DNA of 64,000 nucleotides from NCBI RefSeq assembly GCF_017811175.1, contig NZ_JACWIJ010000002.1, positions 1,364,001-1,428,000 of the forward strand, given 5' to 3'. Both the position numbers and the translations under genes were made by a program. The stretch is from Melaminivora jejuensis (GTDB taxonomy: Bacteria; Pseudomonadota; Gammaproteobacteria; Burkholderiales; Burkholderiaceae_C). Positions 33,215 to 44,915 of this stretch are shown here, piece by piece. Position 1 is the stretch's first letter, and each line of letters begins with the position of its first letter. A model generated the notes under the pieces. It searched no databases, had not been told where the DNA came from, and saw only the letters and a program-made list of their open reading frames with translations.

Positions 33215-35646
33215 CGCAGCCGCGCTCCCGTACTGTCGGCCAGGCGCTGCAGCACTGCCTGCACGGCAGCGTCGATCTCGGCGTCCTGCAGCGCCTGGAC
33301 ATCGCTGGCCAGCGTCAGGCGGATGGCCAGGCTCTTTTCTCCAACGGCCAGCTGGCCCGGCTGGCCGGCGCGCTCGGGTTGCGGGCGGAACACGTCGAAC
33401 AGCACCGCCGAGCGCAGCAGCTGCGCCGGCAGTGCGGCACGCACGGCCTGCATGACGGCATCGTGCGTGATGCGCTCGGCCACGACCACGGCGATGTCGC
33501 GCTCGATCGGCTGGCGCCGCCCCACGGCCTCGAACTGCGGCACGCGGCGGCGCAGCACGGCATCCAGTTCCAGCTCGAACAGCACTGGCGCGGCAGGCAG
33601 CTCCCAGGACTGGCGCCAGCGCGGGTGCAACTCGCCCACATGGCCGATGACCTGGCCGTCCAGCAGCACGCGCGCGCAGCGGCCCGGGTGCATGGCCGGA
33701 TGCTCGGCGGCCTCGAACGTCGCCTTCAGCGGTGCCAGCAGCGCCTGCACATCACCCTTGGCGTCGAAGAAATCGACAGTCCGGGCCTTGGCGCCCCACT
33801 GCAGCGCATCCACCGCGCCACAGGCCAAGCCGGCCACGCGCATGGGCTGGTCATAGCCCTGCACAGTGGCGTCGCTGGCCGGCACGCTGGCGTCGCGCCG
33901 GAAGACGCGGCCCAGCTCGAACACGCGCACGCGCTCGGCCTTGCGATCCAGGTTGAACTTGAGCACCTGCAGCAGCGAACCCAAGAGCGACGAGCGCATG
34001 ACGCTCAACTGGCTGGCAATCGGGTTGAGCAGCCGGATCGGCGCGTCGTTGCCGGCCAGGTCGCGCTCCCAGGCTTCTTCGACGAAGCTGAAATTGATGG
34101 TTTCCTGATAGCCCAGCGCCGCCAGTTCGCGGCGCACGGCAAAGCTGCTGCGGCGCGACTCCAGCGGCAGGCGCGGCGTGATGGGCGCCAGCGGCGGCGT
34201 GGTCGGCAGGCGGTCGTAGCCGACCATGCGCGCCACCTCCTCGATCAGGTCTTCCTCCAGGCGCAGGTCGAAGCGCCAGGACGGCGGCACCACCGTCAGC
34301 ACGCCGTCTTGCGCCTGCACCGGCAGGCCCAGGCGCTGCAGTGCCTGCACGCACTGCGCCTCGGTCAGGGGCATCCCGATGACCTTGGCCGCACGCGCCA
34401 CGCGCAGGCGCACGGGCGGCTGTTGCGGCAGGTTGACCTGCTGATCGTCGATGGGCGCGCACACCGTCTCGGGTGTGCCGCAGATGTCCAGGATCAGCTG
34501 GGTGATGCGCTCGATGTGCTCCACCGTGCGCTGCGGATCGACGCCGCGCTCGAAGCGGTGGCCAGCATCGGTGGAGAAGTTGTAGCGGCGCGAGCGCCCA
34601 GCAATGGCCCCAGGCCACCAGAAGGCGGCCTCAACATAGATATTCCTGGTGTCGTCGCCCACGGCCGTGGCGTCGCCACCCATGATGCCGGCCAGCGACT
34701 CGACCTCGCGCTCGTCGGCGATCACGCCCACTTTCTCATCGACGCTGACGGTGTTGCCATTGAGCAGCTTGAGCGTCTCGCCGGCCCGGCCCCAGCGCAC
34801 CTGCAGGCCACCGTGGATCTTGTCCAGGTCGAAGATGTGCGAGGGCTGGCCCAGCTCGAACATGACGTAGTTGGAGATGTCCACCAGCGGCGCGACGCTG
34901 CGCTGGCCGCAGCGCGCCAGGCGATCGACCATCCACTGCGGCGTGGCCGCGCGCGGGTTGACGCCGCGCAGCACGCGCCCGGAAAAGCGCCCGCACAGAT
35001 CAGGCGCCTCGATGCGCACCGGCACGCGGTCCTCGATCTGCGTGGCCACCTGTGGGAATTCCGGGCGCAGCAGCGGCGCGCCGGTCAGCGCGGCCAGTTC
35101 GCGCGCCACGCCGTAGATGCTCAGGCAGTGCGCCAAGTTGGGCGTGAGCTTGAGCGTGAACAGCGTGTCGTCGAGCAACAGGTGCTGGCGGATGTCCTGG
35201 CCCAGCGGCGCATCGGCGGCCAGCTCCAGCAGGCCGCCGTGGTCGTCCGACAGGCCCAGTTCGCGGCCCGAGCACAGCATCCCGCGGCTTTCCACGCCGC
35301 GCAGCTTGCCGACCTTGATGACAAAGGGCTTGCCATCCTCGCCCGGGGGCAGCTCGGCGCCCACCAGCGCGCAGGGCACGCGGATGCCGGCGCGGGCATT
35401 GGGCGCGCCGCAGACGATGGCCAGCAGCTCGGGCGCGCCGACATCGACCTGGCACACGCGCAGGCGGTCGGCGTTGGGGTGCTGCCCGGCGCTCTTGATC
35501 TCGCCGACCACGATCTTGGTGAAGGGCGGCGCCACCGGGCGCAGCTCCTCGACCTCCAGGCCGGCCATGGTCAGGGTGTCGGCCAGCTCCTGCGTGCTCA
35601 GGGGCGGGTTGCAGAACTCGCGCAACCAGGATTCGGGAAATTGCAT
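33211..35646 (-). CDS. pheT: Phenylalanyl-tRNA synthetase beta subunit
   Basis: 811 residues, the usual length. It shows the N-terminal tRNA-binding OB domain ([26 protein letters not shown]), the B3/B4 editing domain, B5 and a C-terminal anticodon-binding domain. With PheS it forms the alpha2beta2 enzyme. A 100-base composite repeat separates it from pheS. Confidence 0.97.
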   Translation of the reverse strand: MQFPESWLREFCNPPLSTQELADTLTMAGLEVEELRPVAPPFTKIVVGEIKSAGQHPNADRLRVCQVDVGAPELLAIVCGAPNARAGIRVPCALVGAELPPGEDGKPFVIKVGKLRGVESRGMLCSGRELGLSDDHGGLLELAADAPLGQDIRQHLLLDDTLFTLKLTPNLAHCLSIYGVARELAALTGAPLLRPEFPQVATQIEDRVPVRIEAPDLCGRFSGRVLRGVNPRAATPQWMVDRLARCGQRSVAPLVDISNYVMFELGQPSHIFDLDKIHGGLQVRWGRAGETLKLLNGNTVSVDEKVGVIADEREVESLAGIMGGDATAVGDDTRNIYVEAAFWWPGAIAGRSRRYNFSTDAGHRFERGVDPQRTVEHIERITQLILDICGTPETVCAPIDDQQVNLPQQPPVRLRVARAAKVIGMPLTEAQCVQALQRLGLPVQAQDGVLTVVPPSWRFDLRLEEDLIEEVARMVGYDRLPTTPPLAPITPRLPLESRRSSFAVRRELAALGYQETINFSFVEEAWERDLAGNDAPIRLLNPIASQLSVMRSSLLGSLLQVLKFNLDRKAERVRVFELGRVFRRDASVPASDATVQGYDQPMRVAGLACGAVDALQWGAKARTVDFFDAKGDVQALLAPLKATFEAAEHPAMHPGRCARVLLDGQVIGHVGELHPRWRQSWELPAAPVLFELELDAVLRRRVPQFEAVGRRQPIERDIAVVVAERITHDAVMQAVRAALPAQLLRSAVLFDVFRPQPERAGQPGQLAVGEKSLAIRLTLASDVQALQDAEIDAAVQAVLQRLADSTGARLR

Positions 35647-35666
35647 GGTCGTTAACTCTGGGTTTT

Positions 35667-35770
35667 TTGCTCTGAAAAGATGAGCTTCCAGCGCTTGTCC
35701 AGCAAGGGTTTGAGATACAAAACACTCTCAAACTCAATACTGGCAAGCGTCAGGCGCTCATTTTTTTGAA
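35667..35770. repeat. Composite inverted repeat, pheS-pheT gap
   Basis: One half reads GAGCTTCCAGCGCTTGTCC and AGCAAGGGTTTGAG; the other half (from about 35732) is its inverted copy, ACTGGCAAGCGTCAGGCGCTC, with ACAAAACACTCTC between. The RNA could form a long imperfect hairpin inside the pheST transcript. The same architecture is seen at 41421-41518. Confidence 0.8.
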
Positions 35771-35800
35771 TTCATCAGCGCCGTGCGATGGCGCACGCTG

Positions 35801-36853
35801 TCACTGGAACTGCGACAGGAAGCGGATGTCGCCGTCGAAGAACAGGCGCAGGTCGTTCACGCCATAGCGCAGCATGGTCAAGCGATCCGGCCCCATGCCG
35901 AAGGCAAAGCCGATGAAGCGCTCGGGATCCAGCCCCATGTTGCGCACCACGTTGGGATGCACCTGGCCACTGCCGGCGACTTCCAGCCAGCGGCCGGCCA
36001 GCGGCCCCTGCTGGAACTGGATGTCGATCTCGGCGCTGGGCTCGGTGAAGGGGAAGAAGCTGGGGCGAAAGCGCAGCACCAGGTCGTCGCTTTCGAAAAA
36101 CGTCCGGCAAAAGTCGGTGAACACGACCTTCAAGTCCTTGAAGCTGACGTTCTCGCCGATCCACAGGCCCTCGCACTGGTGGAACATGGGCGAGTGCGTG
36201 GCGTCCGAGTCCACGCGGTAGGTGCGGCCCGGGGCGATGACGCGGATCTCGGGCATCGGCTGGCCGGCGTCGATCAGGTGGCGGTATTTTTTCACGTGCT
36301 GCACGGCGTAGCGCACCTGCATGGGGCTGGTGTGCGTGCGCAGCAGGTGCGGGGCCTCGGGCGTGCCGCCCTCGACGTAGAAGGTGTCGTGCATGGAACG
36401 CGCCGGGTGATCCTCGGGCGTGTTCAGCGCGGTGAAGTTGAACCAGTCGGTCTCGATCTCGGGGCCGTCGGCCACGTCGAAGCCCATGGAGCCGAAGATG
36501 CGCTCGATGCGCTCCAGCGTCAGCGACACCGGATGCAGCCCGCCGCGCCCGCGCTGGCGCCCCGGCAGCGTCACGTCCAGCGCCTCGGCCTTGAGCTGGC
36601 GCTCCAGCTCGGCATCAGCCAGCTGCTGGCGGCGCTCGGCCAGAGCCGCCTCGACGCCCTGCTTGGCGACGTTGATGGCCGCGCCGCGCGTCTTTTTCTC
36701 CTCGGGCGAGAGCTGCGCCATGCCGCGCATCAGCTCGGTCAGCCGGCCCGATTTGCCCAGGAATTGCGCCTTGGCGTTTTCCAGCTCGGCCGGGGTTGCA
36801 CAGCGCGCGAACGACTCGCGCGCACTCGTCACCAGGGATTCCAACTCGTTCAT
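35801..36853 (-). CDS. pheS: Phenylalanyl-tRNA synthetase alpha subunit
   Basis: 350 residues with an N-terminal coiled coil (about 1-90) and the class II catalytic core: motif 2 [34 protein letters not shown] and motif 3 [25 protein letters not shown]. The conserved position for substrate specificity (FAFGMG) has the normal Ala. It follows a terminator-like hairpin after rplT. Confidence 0.97.
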   Translation of the reverse strand: MNELESLVTSARESFARCATPAELENAKAQFLGKSGRLTELMRGMAQLSPEEKKTRGAAINVAKQGVEAALAERRQQLADAELERQLKAEALDVTLPGRQRGRGGLHPVSLTLERIERIFGSMGFDVADGPEIETDWFNFTALNTPEDHPARSMHDTFYVEGGTPEAPHLLRTHTSPMQVRYAVQHVKKYRHLIDAGQPMPEIRVIAPGRTYRVDSDATHSPMFHQCEGLWIGENVSFKDLKVVFTDFCRTFFESDDLVLRFRPSFFPFTEPSAEIDIQFQQGPLAGRWLEVAGSGQVHPNVVRNMGLDPERFIGFAFGMGPDRLTMLRYGVNDLRLFFDGDIRFLSQFQ

Positions 36854-36873
36854 GTTGCTCTTTGCGAAAGGCG

Positions 36874-36913
36874 AAAAAACAAGGGCTAGTGCCTTTTCAA
36901 GCCCTAGCCCTTG
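36874..36913 (-). terminator. Terminator/attenuator hairpin between rplT and pheS
   Basis: On the minus strand CAAGGGCTAG pairs perfectly with CTAGCCCTTG across a 14-base loop and is followed by six T. It lies inside an operon, about 20 bases before the pheS start, so it should attenuate pheST. The 5' arm is the AGCAAGGG part of an intergenic repeat. I see no Phe-rich leader peptide next to it. Confidence 0.75.
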
Positions 36914-36955
36914 CTGGTGGTGCGCTGACAGCTATCAAATCAATAGCTGCGCGCC
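36904..36955 (-). repeat. Intergenic repeat, rplT-pheS gap
   Basis: On the minus strand: CAGCTATTGATTTGATAGCTG (7-bp hairpin), then CAGCGC and ACCAGCAAGGG. Its 3' part merges into the terminator hairpin at 36874-36913. Confidence 0.75.
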
Positions 36956-36961
36956 GTGAAC

Positions 36962-37321
36962 TCAAGCAGCCAGCTTGGCCTTGACTTGCTCCACGATGCT
37001 GCCGAAGGCAGCCTTGTCGTGTACAGCGAGGTCGGCCAGCATCTTGCGGTCGATCTCGATGGCAGCCTTCTTCAGGCCGTTGGTGAACTGGCTGTAGGTC
37101 AGGCCCATTTCACGCGCAGCGGCGTTGATACGGACGATCCACAGGCGGCGGAACACGCGCTTTTTGTTGCGGCGGTCACGGTAGGCGTACTGGCCAGCCT
37201 TCATCACCGCCTGCTTGGCGATGCGGAAGACGTTGCCACGACGGCCACGGAAGCCCTTGGCCAGGGCGAGAACTTTCTTGTGACGGGCGCGTGCCGTTAC
37301 ACCACGTTTGACGCGAGGCAT
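36962..37321 (-). CDS. rplT: 50S ribosomal protein L20
   Basis: 119 residues starting [36 protein letters not shown], an unmistakable L20. It is an early 50S assembly protein. It follows rpmI at a short distance in the infC-rpmI-rplT cluster; L20 represses this cluster translationally in E. coli. Confidence 0.98.
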   Translation of the reverse strand: MPRVKRGVTARARHKKVLALAKGFRGRRGNVFRIAKQAVMKAGQYAYRDRRNKKRVFRRLWIVRINAAAREMGLTYSQFTNGLKKAAIEIDRKMLADLAVHDKAAFGSIVEQVKAKLAA

Positions 37322-37349
37322 GTGTTTTCTCCTTGTTCGTCAGTGTGAA

Positions 37350-37553
37350 TTACAGGCCGGCCATGGGCAGCATCTTGGCGATGGAGCCCATGTCACCCTC
37401 ATGCACGTTCACGACGCCGCGCAACTGGCGCTTGTTCTTGGTGGTCTTCTTGGTCAGGATGTGACGCTTGAAGGCTTGACCGCGCTTGACGGTGCCACCC
37501 GGACGAACGCGAAAACGCTTCTTCGCGCTGCTCTTGGTCTTCATTTTGGGCAT
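37350..37553 (-). CDS. rpmI: 50S ribosomal protein L35
   Basis: 67 residues, [25 protein letters not shown] at the N-terminus, full length for L35. It lies between infC and rplT on the same strand, as expected. Confidence 0.97.
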   Translation of the reverse strand: MPKMKTKSSAKKRFRVRPGGTVKRGQAFKRHILTKKTTKNKRQLRGVVNVHEGDMGSIAKMLPMAGL

Positions 37554-37736
37554 GTGAATGCTTCCAATTGCCTTGTGCTCGTGAGGCGTTTGCACAACCC
37601 TTGTGCAACCTTGTTGGCCCCGAGCCACTTCTTGTGTACGCCGGGCATGGCCCGGCGCCTTGCAATGCCGCAGGGGCACTGCCTTCTGGCCAGCAGCGCC
37701 GAGGCGCCGCCGACCGGAATCCTTCCATGCTTTCCT

Positions 37737-38339
37737 TCAGGCGGCGGAAGGCTGAGCGCCGTCGGCGGCGGGCCGAGGGGCTGCCGCCGCAGGTTTCTTG
37801 CGCGCCGGGGCGATCATCATGATCATCTGGCGGCCTTCCAGCTTGGGGAACTGCTCGACCAGGATGGAGTCGGCGAGTTCGTCGCGCAGGCGGTTGAGCA
37901 GGGCCAGGCCCAGCTCCTGGTGCGTGATCTCGCGGCCGCGAAAGCGCAGCGTGACCTTGACCTTGTCGCCCTCCGCCAAGAAGCGGCGGATGTTGCGCAT
38001 CTTGATCTGGTAGTCGCCCTCGTCGGTGCCGGGGCGGAACTTCACTTCCTTGATCTCGATGACCGTCTGCTTGGCCTTGGCCTCGGCTGCCTTCTTTTGC
38101 TCCTGGTACTTGAACTTGCCGTAGTCCATCAGGCGGCACACGGGCGGATTGGCCGTGGCGGCGATTTCCACCAGATCCACATCCAGCTCGCCGGCCATGC
38201 GCAGGGCTTCCTGCAGGCTGACGATGCCCAGGGGTTCGTTGTCGGGGCCGGACAGGCGCACTTCAGGGGCCATGATTTCCCGGTTCAGGCGGTGCTTGCG
38301 CTCCTCCCGGTGGCGGCGGTCACGAAATTCGGTAGCGAT
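37737..38339 (-). CDS. infC: Translation initiation factor IF-3, probable AUC start
   Basis: 200 residues from ATC at 38337-38339 ([22 protein letters not shown]). IF-3 N-domain ([31 protein letters not shown]), linker [13 protein letters not shown] and C-domain are complete, with an Ala/Pro tail. A GTG three codons upstream would be an alternative, but AGAGG then touches it with no spacing, while GAGGGTGAG is well placed for the ATC. Non-AUG starts of infC allow IF-3 to control its own synthesis (AUU in E. coli). Confidence 0.93.
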   Translation of the reverse strand: MATEFRDRRHREERKHRLNREIMAPEVRLSGPDNEPLGIVSLQEALRMAGELDVDLVEIAATANPPVCRLMDYGKFKYQEQKKAAEAKAKQTVIEIKEVKFRPGTDEGDYQIKMRNIRRFLAEGDKVKVTLRFRGREITHQELGLALLNRLRDELADSILVEQFPKLEGRQMIMMIAPARKKPAAAAPRPAADGAQPSAA

Positions 38340-38438
38340 GGTTCTCACCCTCTATGTAAAAAGCTACGAAAAGCATAGCTGCTCACGCACAACCCGTGCG
38401 CTTCCAAGCGGTTCTTGACCCTTGAGAAATTCAAAGAA

Positions 38439-40370
<1,932 letters not shown>

Positions 40371-40448
40371 GGTCGGTGAGTCCTTGACTGGGGCAATGGA
40401 TGAGGAGCGCCGCGTCCCGGACAGCCCCGTGCGGCTTGCTCAGAACGC

Positions 40449-40477
40449 AAAAAGCGCGGAACACAGTCCGCGCTTTT
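40449..40477 (-). terminator. Attenuator terminator ahead of thrS
   Basis: On the minus strand AAAAGCGCGGA pairs perfectly with TCCGCGCTTTT (11 bp, 6-base loop) and ends in five T, 79 bases before thrS and 51 bases after the Thr leader stop. Its 5' arm (GCGCGGAC, 40466-40473) can instead pair with GTTCGCGC (40512-40519), which would prevent termination. Confidence 0.82.
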
Positions 40478-40528
40478 GGAGGGGGAAAGAGGCTTGGCTT
40501 CTTTCGTGCAGGCGCGAACGGCCAGCCA

Positions 40529-40570
40529 TCAGGGGCTGGTGGAGGTCTCCGTGGTAGTTCGCGGTGTCAT
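40529..40570 (-). CDS. Threonine leader peptide of the thrS operon
   Basis: A 13-codon frame reading MTPRTTTETSTSP. Six of 13 residues are Thr (ACA, ACT, ACC, ACG, ACC, ACC), including three in a row and all four Thr codons. A weak GAGAAAGG site precedes it and a TACAAT -10 candidate lies at 40619-40624. The CGCGAAC in codons 3-5 (40557-40563) pairs with GTTCGCG downstream, which itself competes with the terminator arm: segments 1:2, 2:3 and 3:4 as in classical amino acid attenuators. Stalling at codons 5-7 would free segment 2 and allow read-through into thrS. Confidence 0.8.
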   Translation of the reverse strand: MTPRTTTETSTSP

Positions 40571-40702
40571 AACCGAAAGTGCCTTTCTCGCCCTTGCATG
40601 GTGTTGCCAAAGCCCGCCATTGTAGCGATTGCTCAGCCGGCGCGCTGGCGCAGGTCTCGCGGGCGACAATGTTTGGCTCCCCAGTCACGCATAAGACAGC
40701 CC

Positions 40703-41422
40703 ATGCACGAACCCATTCTTACGATCGACGAACGCGAGGCGATCAACTCTGGTCGCTGGTTCACCTCCCTTTCTCCCTCCCTGCGGCACGACATTCTCCG
40801 ATGCTCCTACGTCAAACGCTTCAAGGACGGCGCGCTGATTGCGGCGCGCGGCGACCCGCCCGAGGAGTGGATCGCCTGTGCGCGCGGCGCAGTGCGCGTG
40901 AGCTCGACCTCGATCTCGGGCAAGCAAATCACGCTGACCTACGTGGAGCCGGGCATCTGGTTCGGCGACGTGGCGTTCTTCGACGGCGAGCAGCGCACGC
41001 ACGATGCCTATGCCCACGGCGACACGACCATCGTCTGCGTGGCGCGCGGCGACTTCCGCAAGATCCTGGCGCAGCACGTGGAGCTGTACGACGCGCTCCT
41101 GCGCCTGCACGCGCGGCGCATCCGCGTGCTGTTCGGCCTGGTGGAAGACCTCAACACGCTGCCGCTGCGCGCGCGCCTGGCCAAGCAGCTGCTGCACCTG
41201 GTGCGCAGCTATGGCGTGCCCAACCTGGCCAATGGCGACGAGATCCGCATCAGCCTGCAGCTGGCGCAGGAGGAGCTGGCCCAGCTGCTGGGCGCCTCGC
41301 GCCAGCGCGTCAACCAGGAACTCAAGTCCATGGAGCGCGAAGCCATCATCCGCATCGAGCCAGCAGGCCTGGTGATCTGCGACCGCCCGTCCCTGCTGCG
41401 CACCGCCGAGGCAGCAGTCTGA
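40703..41422 (+). CDS. Crp/Fnr-family transcriptional regulator
   Basis: 239 residues: an N-terminal cyclic-nucleotide-binding-like beta roll (about 20-145, GALIAARGDPPEEW, PGIWFGDVAFFDGEQRTHDAYAHGDT) and a C-terminal Crp-type HTH (ISLQLAQEELAQLLGASRQRVNQELKSMEREAII). No N-terminal Fnr cysteine cluster is present. The ligand is unknown. It is divergent from the thrS leader. The ATG has no strong ribosome binding site but matches family length. Confidence 0.9.
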   Translation: MHEPILTIDEREAINSGRWFTSLSPSLRHDILRCSYVKRFKDGALIAARGDPPEEWIACARGAVRVSSTSISGKQITLTYVEPGIWFGDVAFFDGEQRTHDAYAHGDTTIVCVARGDFRKILAQHVELYDALLRLHARRIRVLFGLVEDLNTLPLRARLAKQLLHLVRSYGVPNLANGDEIRISLQLAQEELAQLLGASRQRVNQELKSMEREAIIRIEPAGLVICDRPSLLRTAEAAV

Positions 41423-41518
41423 TAAAAAATCATAGCTGCCAGCGCTTGTCCCACAAGGCTTTGCGTATCAAAACACTTGCAAACCATTGTCTGGCAAGCG
41501 CAGGCAGCTCACATTTTT
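41421..41518. repeat. Composite inverted repeat after the Crp/Fnr gene
   Basis: Left half ATAGCTGCCAGCGCTTGTCC with CACAAGGCTTTG, spacer ATCAAAACAC, right half inverted (CTGGCAAGCGCAGGCAGCTC). It starts at the regulator stop codon and matches the 35667-35770 element in size, spacer and design. Confidence 0.8.
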
Positions 41519-41557
41519 GACATTTCTGACATCCAGGCCTGGAACACCGGAATCACC

Positions 41558-42643
41558 ATGAGCAACTTCGACCATTTCATCGGCACCCGTCCCGTGGCGC
41601 AGCAGCACCTCTTCGACACCGAAGCCCTGAGCGCCTGGATGGCGCAGCACGTCGCCGGCTTCGCCGGGCCGCTCGCCGTGGAGATGTTCAAGGGCGGCCA
41701 GTCCAATCCGACCTACAAGCTGGTCACGCCGCAGCGCAGCTACGTCATGCGCTCCAAGCCCGGGCCGGTGGCCAAGCTGCTGCCCTCGGCGCACGCCATC
41801 GAGCGCGAATACGCCGTCATGAGCGGCCTGGCCGGCACCGACGTGCCGGTGCCGCAGATGCTGGCGCTGTGCGAGGACGAGGCCGTCATCGGCCGGGCCT
41901 TCTACATCATGGAGTTCATGCAGGGCCGCGTGCTGTGGGATCAATCCCTGCCGGACATGCAGCCGCACGAGCGCGCCGCCCACTACGACGAGATGAACCG
42001 CGTCATCGCCGCGCTGCACAAGGTGGACTTTGCCGCACAGGGCCTGGCGGGCTACGGCAAGCCGGGCAACTACTTCGAGCGCCAGATCGGGCGCTGGAGC
42101 AAGCAATACCAGGCCTCCGTCACCCAGCCCATTGCCGAGATGGATAGTCTCATGGCCTGGCTGCCAGCCCACATGCCGGCCAGCGCACGCGACGAGAGCC
42201 GCGTGTCCATCGTGCATGGCGACTATCGGCTGGACAACCTGATGTTCCACCCCGACGAGCCGCGTGTGATCGCCGTGCTGGACTGGGAGCTGTCCACGCT
42301 GGGCCACCCGCTGGCCGACTTTGCCTACCACTGCATGAGCTGGCACATCCCGCACGAACTCTCGCGCGGCATCGGCGGGCTGGATCTGGCGGCGCTGGGC
42401 ATCCCGGATGAGCGCGAATACATCCAGCGCTACTGCCAGCGCACCGGCATCGCCGATGCCGACGCGCTGGCCGCCGACTGGAACTTCTACCTGGCCTACA
42501 ACATGTTCCGCATCGCCGCCATCCTGCAGGGCATCGCCAAGCGCGTCGAGGCCGGCACGGCCGCCAGCGCCCAGGCCCGCGCCGCCGGCGCCACCGCCCG
42601 GCCCATGGCCGAGCTGGCCTGGTCGTTCGCCCAGCGCGGCTGA
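41558..42643 (+). CDS. APH-family phosphotransferase (ACAD10/11-like kinase)
   Basis: 361 residues of the aminoglycoside phosphotransferase-like kinase fold: nucleotide-binding region MFKGGQSNPTYKLV, catalytic loop SIVHGDYRLDNLMFHP and metal-binding VLDWELSTLGHPLADFAYH. Proteins of this type sit beside acyl-CoA dehydrogenases, as here (49 bases to the next gene), and probably phosphorylate a hydroxy fatty acid or acyl-CoA for breakdown, by analogy with ACAD10/11. Antibiotic resistance is unlikely. Confidence 0.88.
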   Translation: MSNFDHFIGTRPVAQQHLFDTEALSAWMAQHVAGFAGPLAVEMFKGGQSNPTYKLVTPQRSYVMRSKPGPVAKLLPSAHAIEREYAVMSGLAGTDVPVPQMLALCEDEAVIGRAFYIMEFMQGRVLWDQSLPDMQPHERAAHYDEMNRVIAALHKVDFAAQGLAGYGKPGNYFERQIGRWSKQYQASVTQPIAEMDSLMAWLPAHMPASARDESRVSIVHGDYRLDNLMFHPDEPRVIAVLDWELSTLGHPLADFAYHCMSWHIPHELSRGIGGLDLAALGIPDEREYIQRYCQRTGIADADALAADWNFYLAYNMFRIAAILQGIAKRVEAGTAASAQARAAGATARPMAELAWSFAQRG

Positions 42644-42691
42644 AGCCGCCGGCCACCATCCCGATTCACCACCAACCCGAGAGGAAACTCC

Positions 42692-43966
42692 ATGGATTTC
42701 GACTACTCCCCCAAGACCCGGGAACTGCAGGCCCGGCTGATGCAGTTCATGGATGAGCACATCTACCCTGCCGAGCAGGCCCATGCCAAGGAAATGGCGG
42801 CCAACACCGCCGCCGGCAACCGCTGGCAGCCGCTCAGGACGGTGGAAGACCTCAAGCCCAAGGCCCAGGCCGCCGGCCTGTGGAACCTATTCCTGCCGGT
42901 AGATACGGCCGAGGCCTCGGGCTACCACGGCGCCGGCCTCACCAATGCCGAATACGCCCCGCTGGCCGAGATCATGGGCCGCGTGCTGTGGGCCAGCGAG
43001 GTCTTCAACTGCTCGGCGCCCGACACCGGCAACATGGAGACCATCGCCCGCTACGGCTCCGAGGCCATCAAGGCCGAGTGGCTCAAGCCCCTGCTGGAAG
43101 GGCGCATCCGCTCGGCCTTCGCCATGACCGAGCCGGACGTGGCATCGAGCGACGCCACCAACATCGCCACGCGCATCGAGCGCGACGGCGACCACTACGT
43201 CATCAATGGCCGCAAGTGGTGGACATCAGGCGCCAACGATCCGCGCTGCAAGGTCTTCATCACCATGGGCAAGACCGACCCGGACGCACCCAAGCACTCG
43301 CAGCAAAGCATGATCGTGGTGCCTGCCGACACCCCCGGCATCACGGTGGTGCGCGCCCTCAACGTCTTTGGCTACGACGACGCGCCGCACGGCCACGCCG
43401 AGGTCATCTTCGACAACGTGCGCGTGCCGGTGGACAACATCCTGCTGGGCGAGGGCCGTGGTTTCGAGATCGCGCAGGGGCGCCTGGGCCCCGGGCGCAT
43501 CCACCACTGCATGCGCCTGATCGGCCAGGCTGAGCGCGCGCTGGAGCTGATGTGCAAGCGCGCCAGCAGCCGCGTGGCCTTCGGCAAGCCGATCGCCGCG
43601 CAGACCGTGACGCAGGAGCGTATCGCCGAGGCGCGCTGCCGCATCGACATGGCGCGCCTGCTCACGCTCAAGGCCGCCTGGATGATGGACACCGTGGGCA
43701 ACAAGGTCGCCAAGGCCGAGATCGCCATGATCAAGGTCGTCGCCCCCAGCATGGCTTGCCAGGTCATCGACTGGGCCATGCAGGTCTATGGCGGCGGCGG
43801 CATGTGCGACGACTATCCGCTGGCCTACGCCTACGCCAATGCGCGCACGCTGCGCTTTGCCGACGGCCCGGATGAAGTCCACCGCAACGCCATCGCCAAG
43901 TGGGAGCTGGGCAAGTACGGGAACTATGGCAAGAACGCCCCGACGCCAGTGACGCGCGGCAGCTGA
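42692..43966 (+). CDS. Acyl-CoA dehydrogenase family protein
   Basis: 424 residues of the FAD-dependent acyl-CoA dehydrogenase fold: [24 protein letters not shown], the flavin-contacting [20 protein letters not shown] and the C-terminal helical domain ([38 protein letters not shown]). It resembles the ACAD10/11 dehydrogenase half and is paired with the kinase upstream. AGAGGAAAC sets the start. A strong terminator follows, closing the two-gene operon. Confidence 0.92.
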   Translation: MDFDYSPKTRELQARLMQFMDEHIYPAEQAHAKEMAANTAAGNRWQPLRTVEDLKPKAQAAGLWNLFLPVDTAEASGYHGAGLTNAEYAPLAEIMGRVLWASEVFNCSAPDTGNMETIARYGSEAIKAEWLKPLLEGRIRSAFAMTEPDVASSDATNIATRIERDGDHYVINGRKWWTSGANDPRCKVFITMGKTDPDAPKHSQQSMIVVPADTPGITVVRALNVFGYDDAPHGHAEVIFDNVRVPVDNILLGEGRGFEIAQGRLGPGRIHHCMRLIGQAERALELMCKRASSRVAFGKPIAAQTVTQERIAEARCRIDMARLLTLKAAWMMDTVGNKVAKAEIAMIKVVAPSMACQVIDWAMQVYGGGGMCDDYPLAYAYANARTLRFADGPDEVHRNAIAKWELGKYGNYGKNAPTPVTRGS

Positions 43967-43991
43967 CCGGGCCGCAGGAAAACCGGCTGAC

Positions 43992-44018
43992 AAGGGCGCG
44001 GCAAGCGCCCTTTTTTTT
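43992..44018 (+). terminator. Intrinsic terminator after the acyl-CoA dehydrogenase
   Basis: AAGGGCGC-GGCAA-GCGCCCTT with a run of eight T, 24 bases after the stop codon. Confidence 0.9.
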
Positions 44019-44060
44019 CATTAGATAAAATCCGGCGCTTTTCGCCCCTGTAGCCCGCCC

Positions 44061-44876
44061 ATGAAGAAAAGCCCTGCGGATGCGCCCGCCAAACCCAGCG
44101 TGCAGGTGCTGGAGCGCATGTTCCAGCTCATCGACGTGCTGGCCTCGCGCGAGGAGGCCATCTCGCTCAAGGAGATCAGCGAGAAGACCGGACTGCATCC
44201 CTCCACCACGCACCGCATCCTGAACGACCTGACCATCGGGCGCTTCGTCGATCGGCCCGAGGCCGGCAGCTACCGGCTGGGGATGCGCCTGCTGGAGCTG
44301 GGCAATCTGGTCAAGGCGCGCCTGTCGGTGCGCGACGCCGCCGTGGTGCCCATGCGCCAGCTGCACAAGCTGATCCAGCAGCCCGTCAATCTGAGCGTGC
44401 GCCAGGGCGACGAGATCGTCTATATCGAGCGCACCTACAGCGAGCGCTCCGGGATGCAGGTGGTGCGCGCCATCGGCGGCCACGCGCCGCTGCATCTGAC
44501 CTCCACCGGCAAGCTGTTCCTGGCGGCGGACGATCCGCAGCGCGTGCGCGCCTATGCCACGCGCACCGGCCTGCCCGGCCACACGCGCAACAGCATCACC
44601 CAGTTGCCGGCGCTGGAGCGCGAACTCAGCCGCGCGCGCCAATACGGCATTGCCCACGACAACGAGGAGCTGGAGCTGGGCGTGCGCTGCATGGCCGCCG
44701 GCGTCTTCGACGACCAGGGCCAGCTGGTGGCCGGCCTGTCGATCTCGGCGCCGGCCAATCGGCTCGACGAGGGCTGGCTGCCCAAGCTGCAGGCGGCGGC
44801 GCAGGACATCTCGCGCGCCCTGGGCTATGCAGCGGCAGCGACGCGCACGGCTGCCCTGAACACGTCCGCAGGTTGA
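44061..44876 (+). CDS. IclR-family transcriptional regulator
   Basis: 271 residues: N-terminal winged helix (VQVLERMFQLIDVLASREEAISLKEISEKTGLHPSTTHRILNDL) and the IclR effector domain (HLTSTGKLFLA, GIAHDNEELELGVRCMAAGVFD, LVAGLSISAPANRL). It starts soon after the preceding terminator and is monocistronic, ending at a convergent terminator. Target operon unknown; the upstream fatty acid genes are a guess. Confidence 0.93.
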   Translation: MKKSPADAPAKPSVQVLERMFQLIDVLASREEAISLKEISEKTGLHPSTTHRILNDLTIGRFVDRPEAGSYRLGMRLLELGNLVKARLSVRDAAVVPMRQLHKLIQQPVNLSVRQGDEIVYIERTYSERSGMQVVRAIGGHAPLHLTSTGKLFLAADDPQRVRAYATRTGLPGHTRNSITQLPALERELSRARQYGIAHDNEELELGVRCMAAGVFDDQGQLVAGLSISAPANRLDEGWLPKLQAAAQDISRALGYAAAATRTAALNTSAG

Positions 44877-44915
44877 TTGCAAGCCGGCGGCGGCGCTGGC
44901 TGGGGCGGCGGTGGG

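Noticed and set aside
38355..38405. Possible thirteenth repeat copy between infC and thrS (GCTACGAAAAGCATAGCTG)
   Set aside because: It has the hairpin-like opening but the CGCTTG core and the CAAGGG box do not follow. Too degenerate to list.
41558..42643. Aminoglycoside resistance gene (APH domain)
   Set aside because: The pairing with an acyl-CoA dehydrogenase and the ACAD10/11-like sequence indicate a lipid-catabolic kinase rather than a resistance enzyme.
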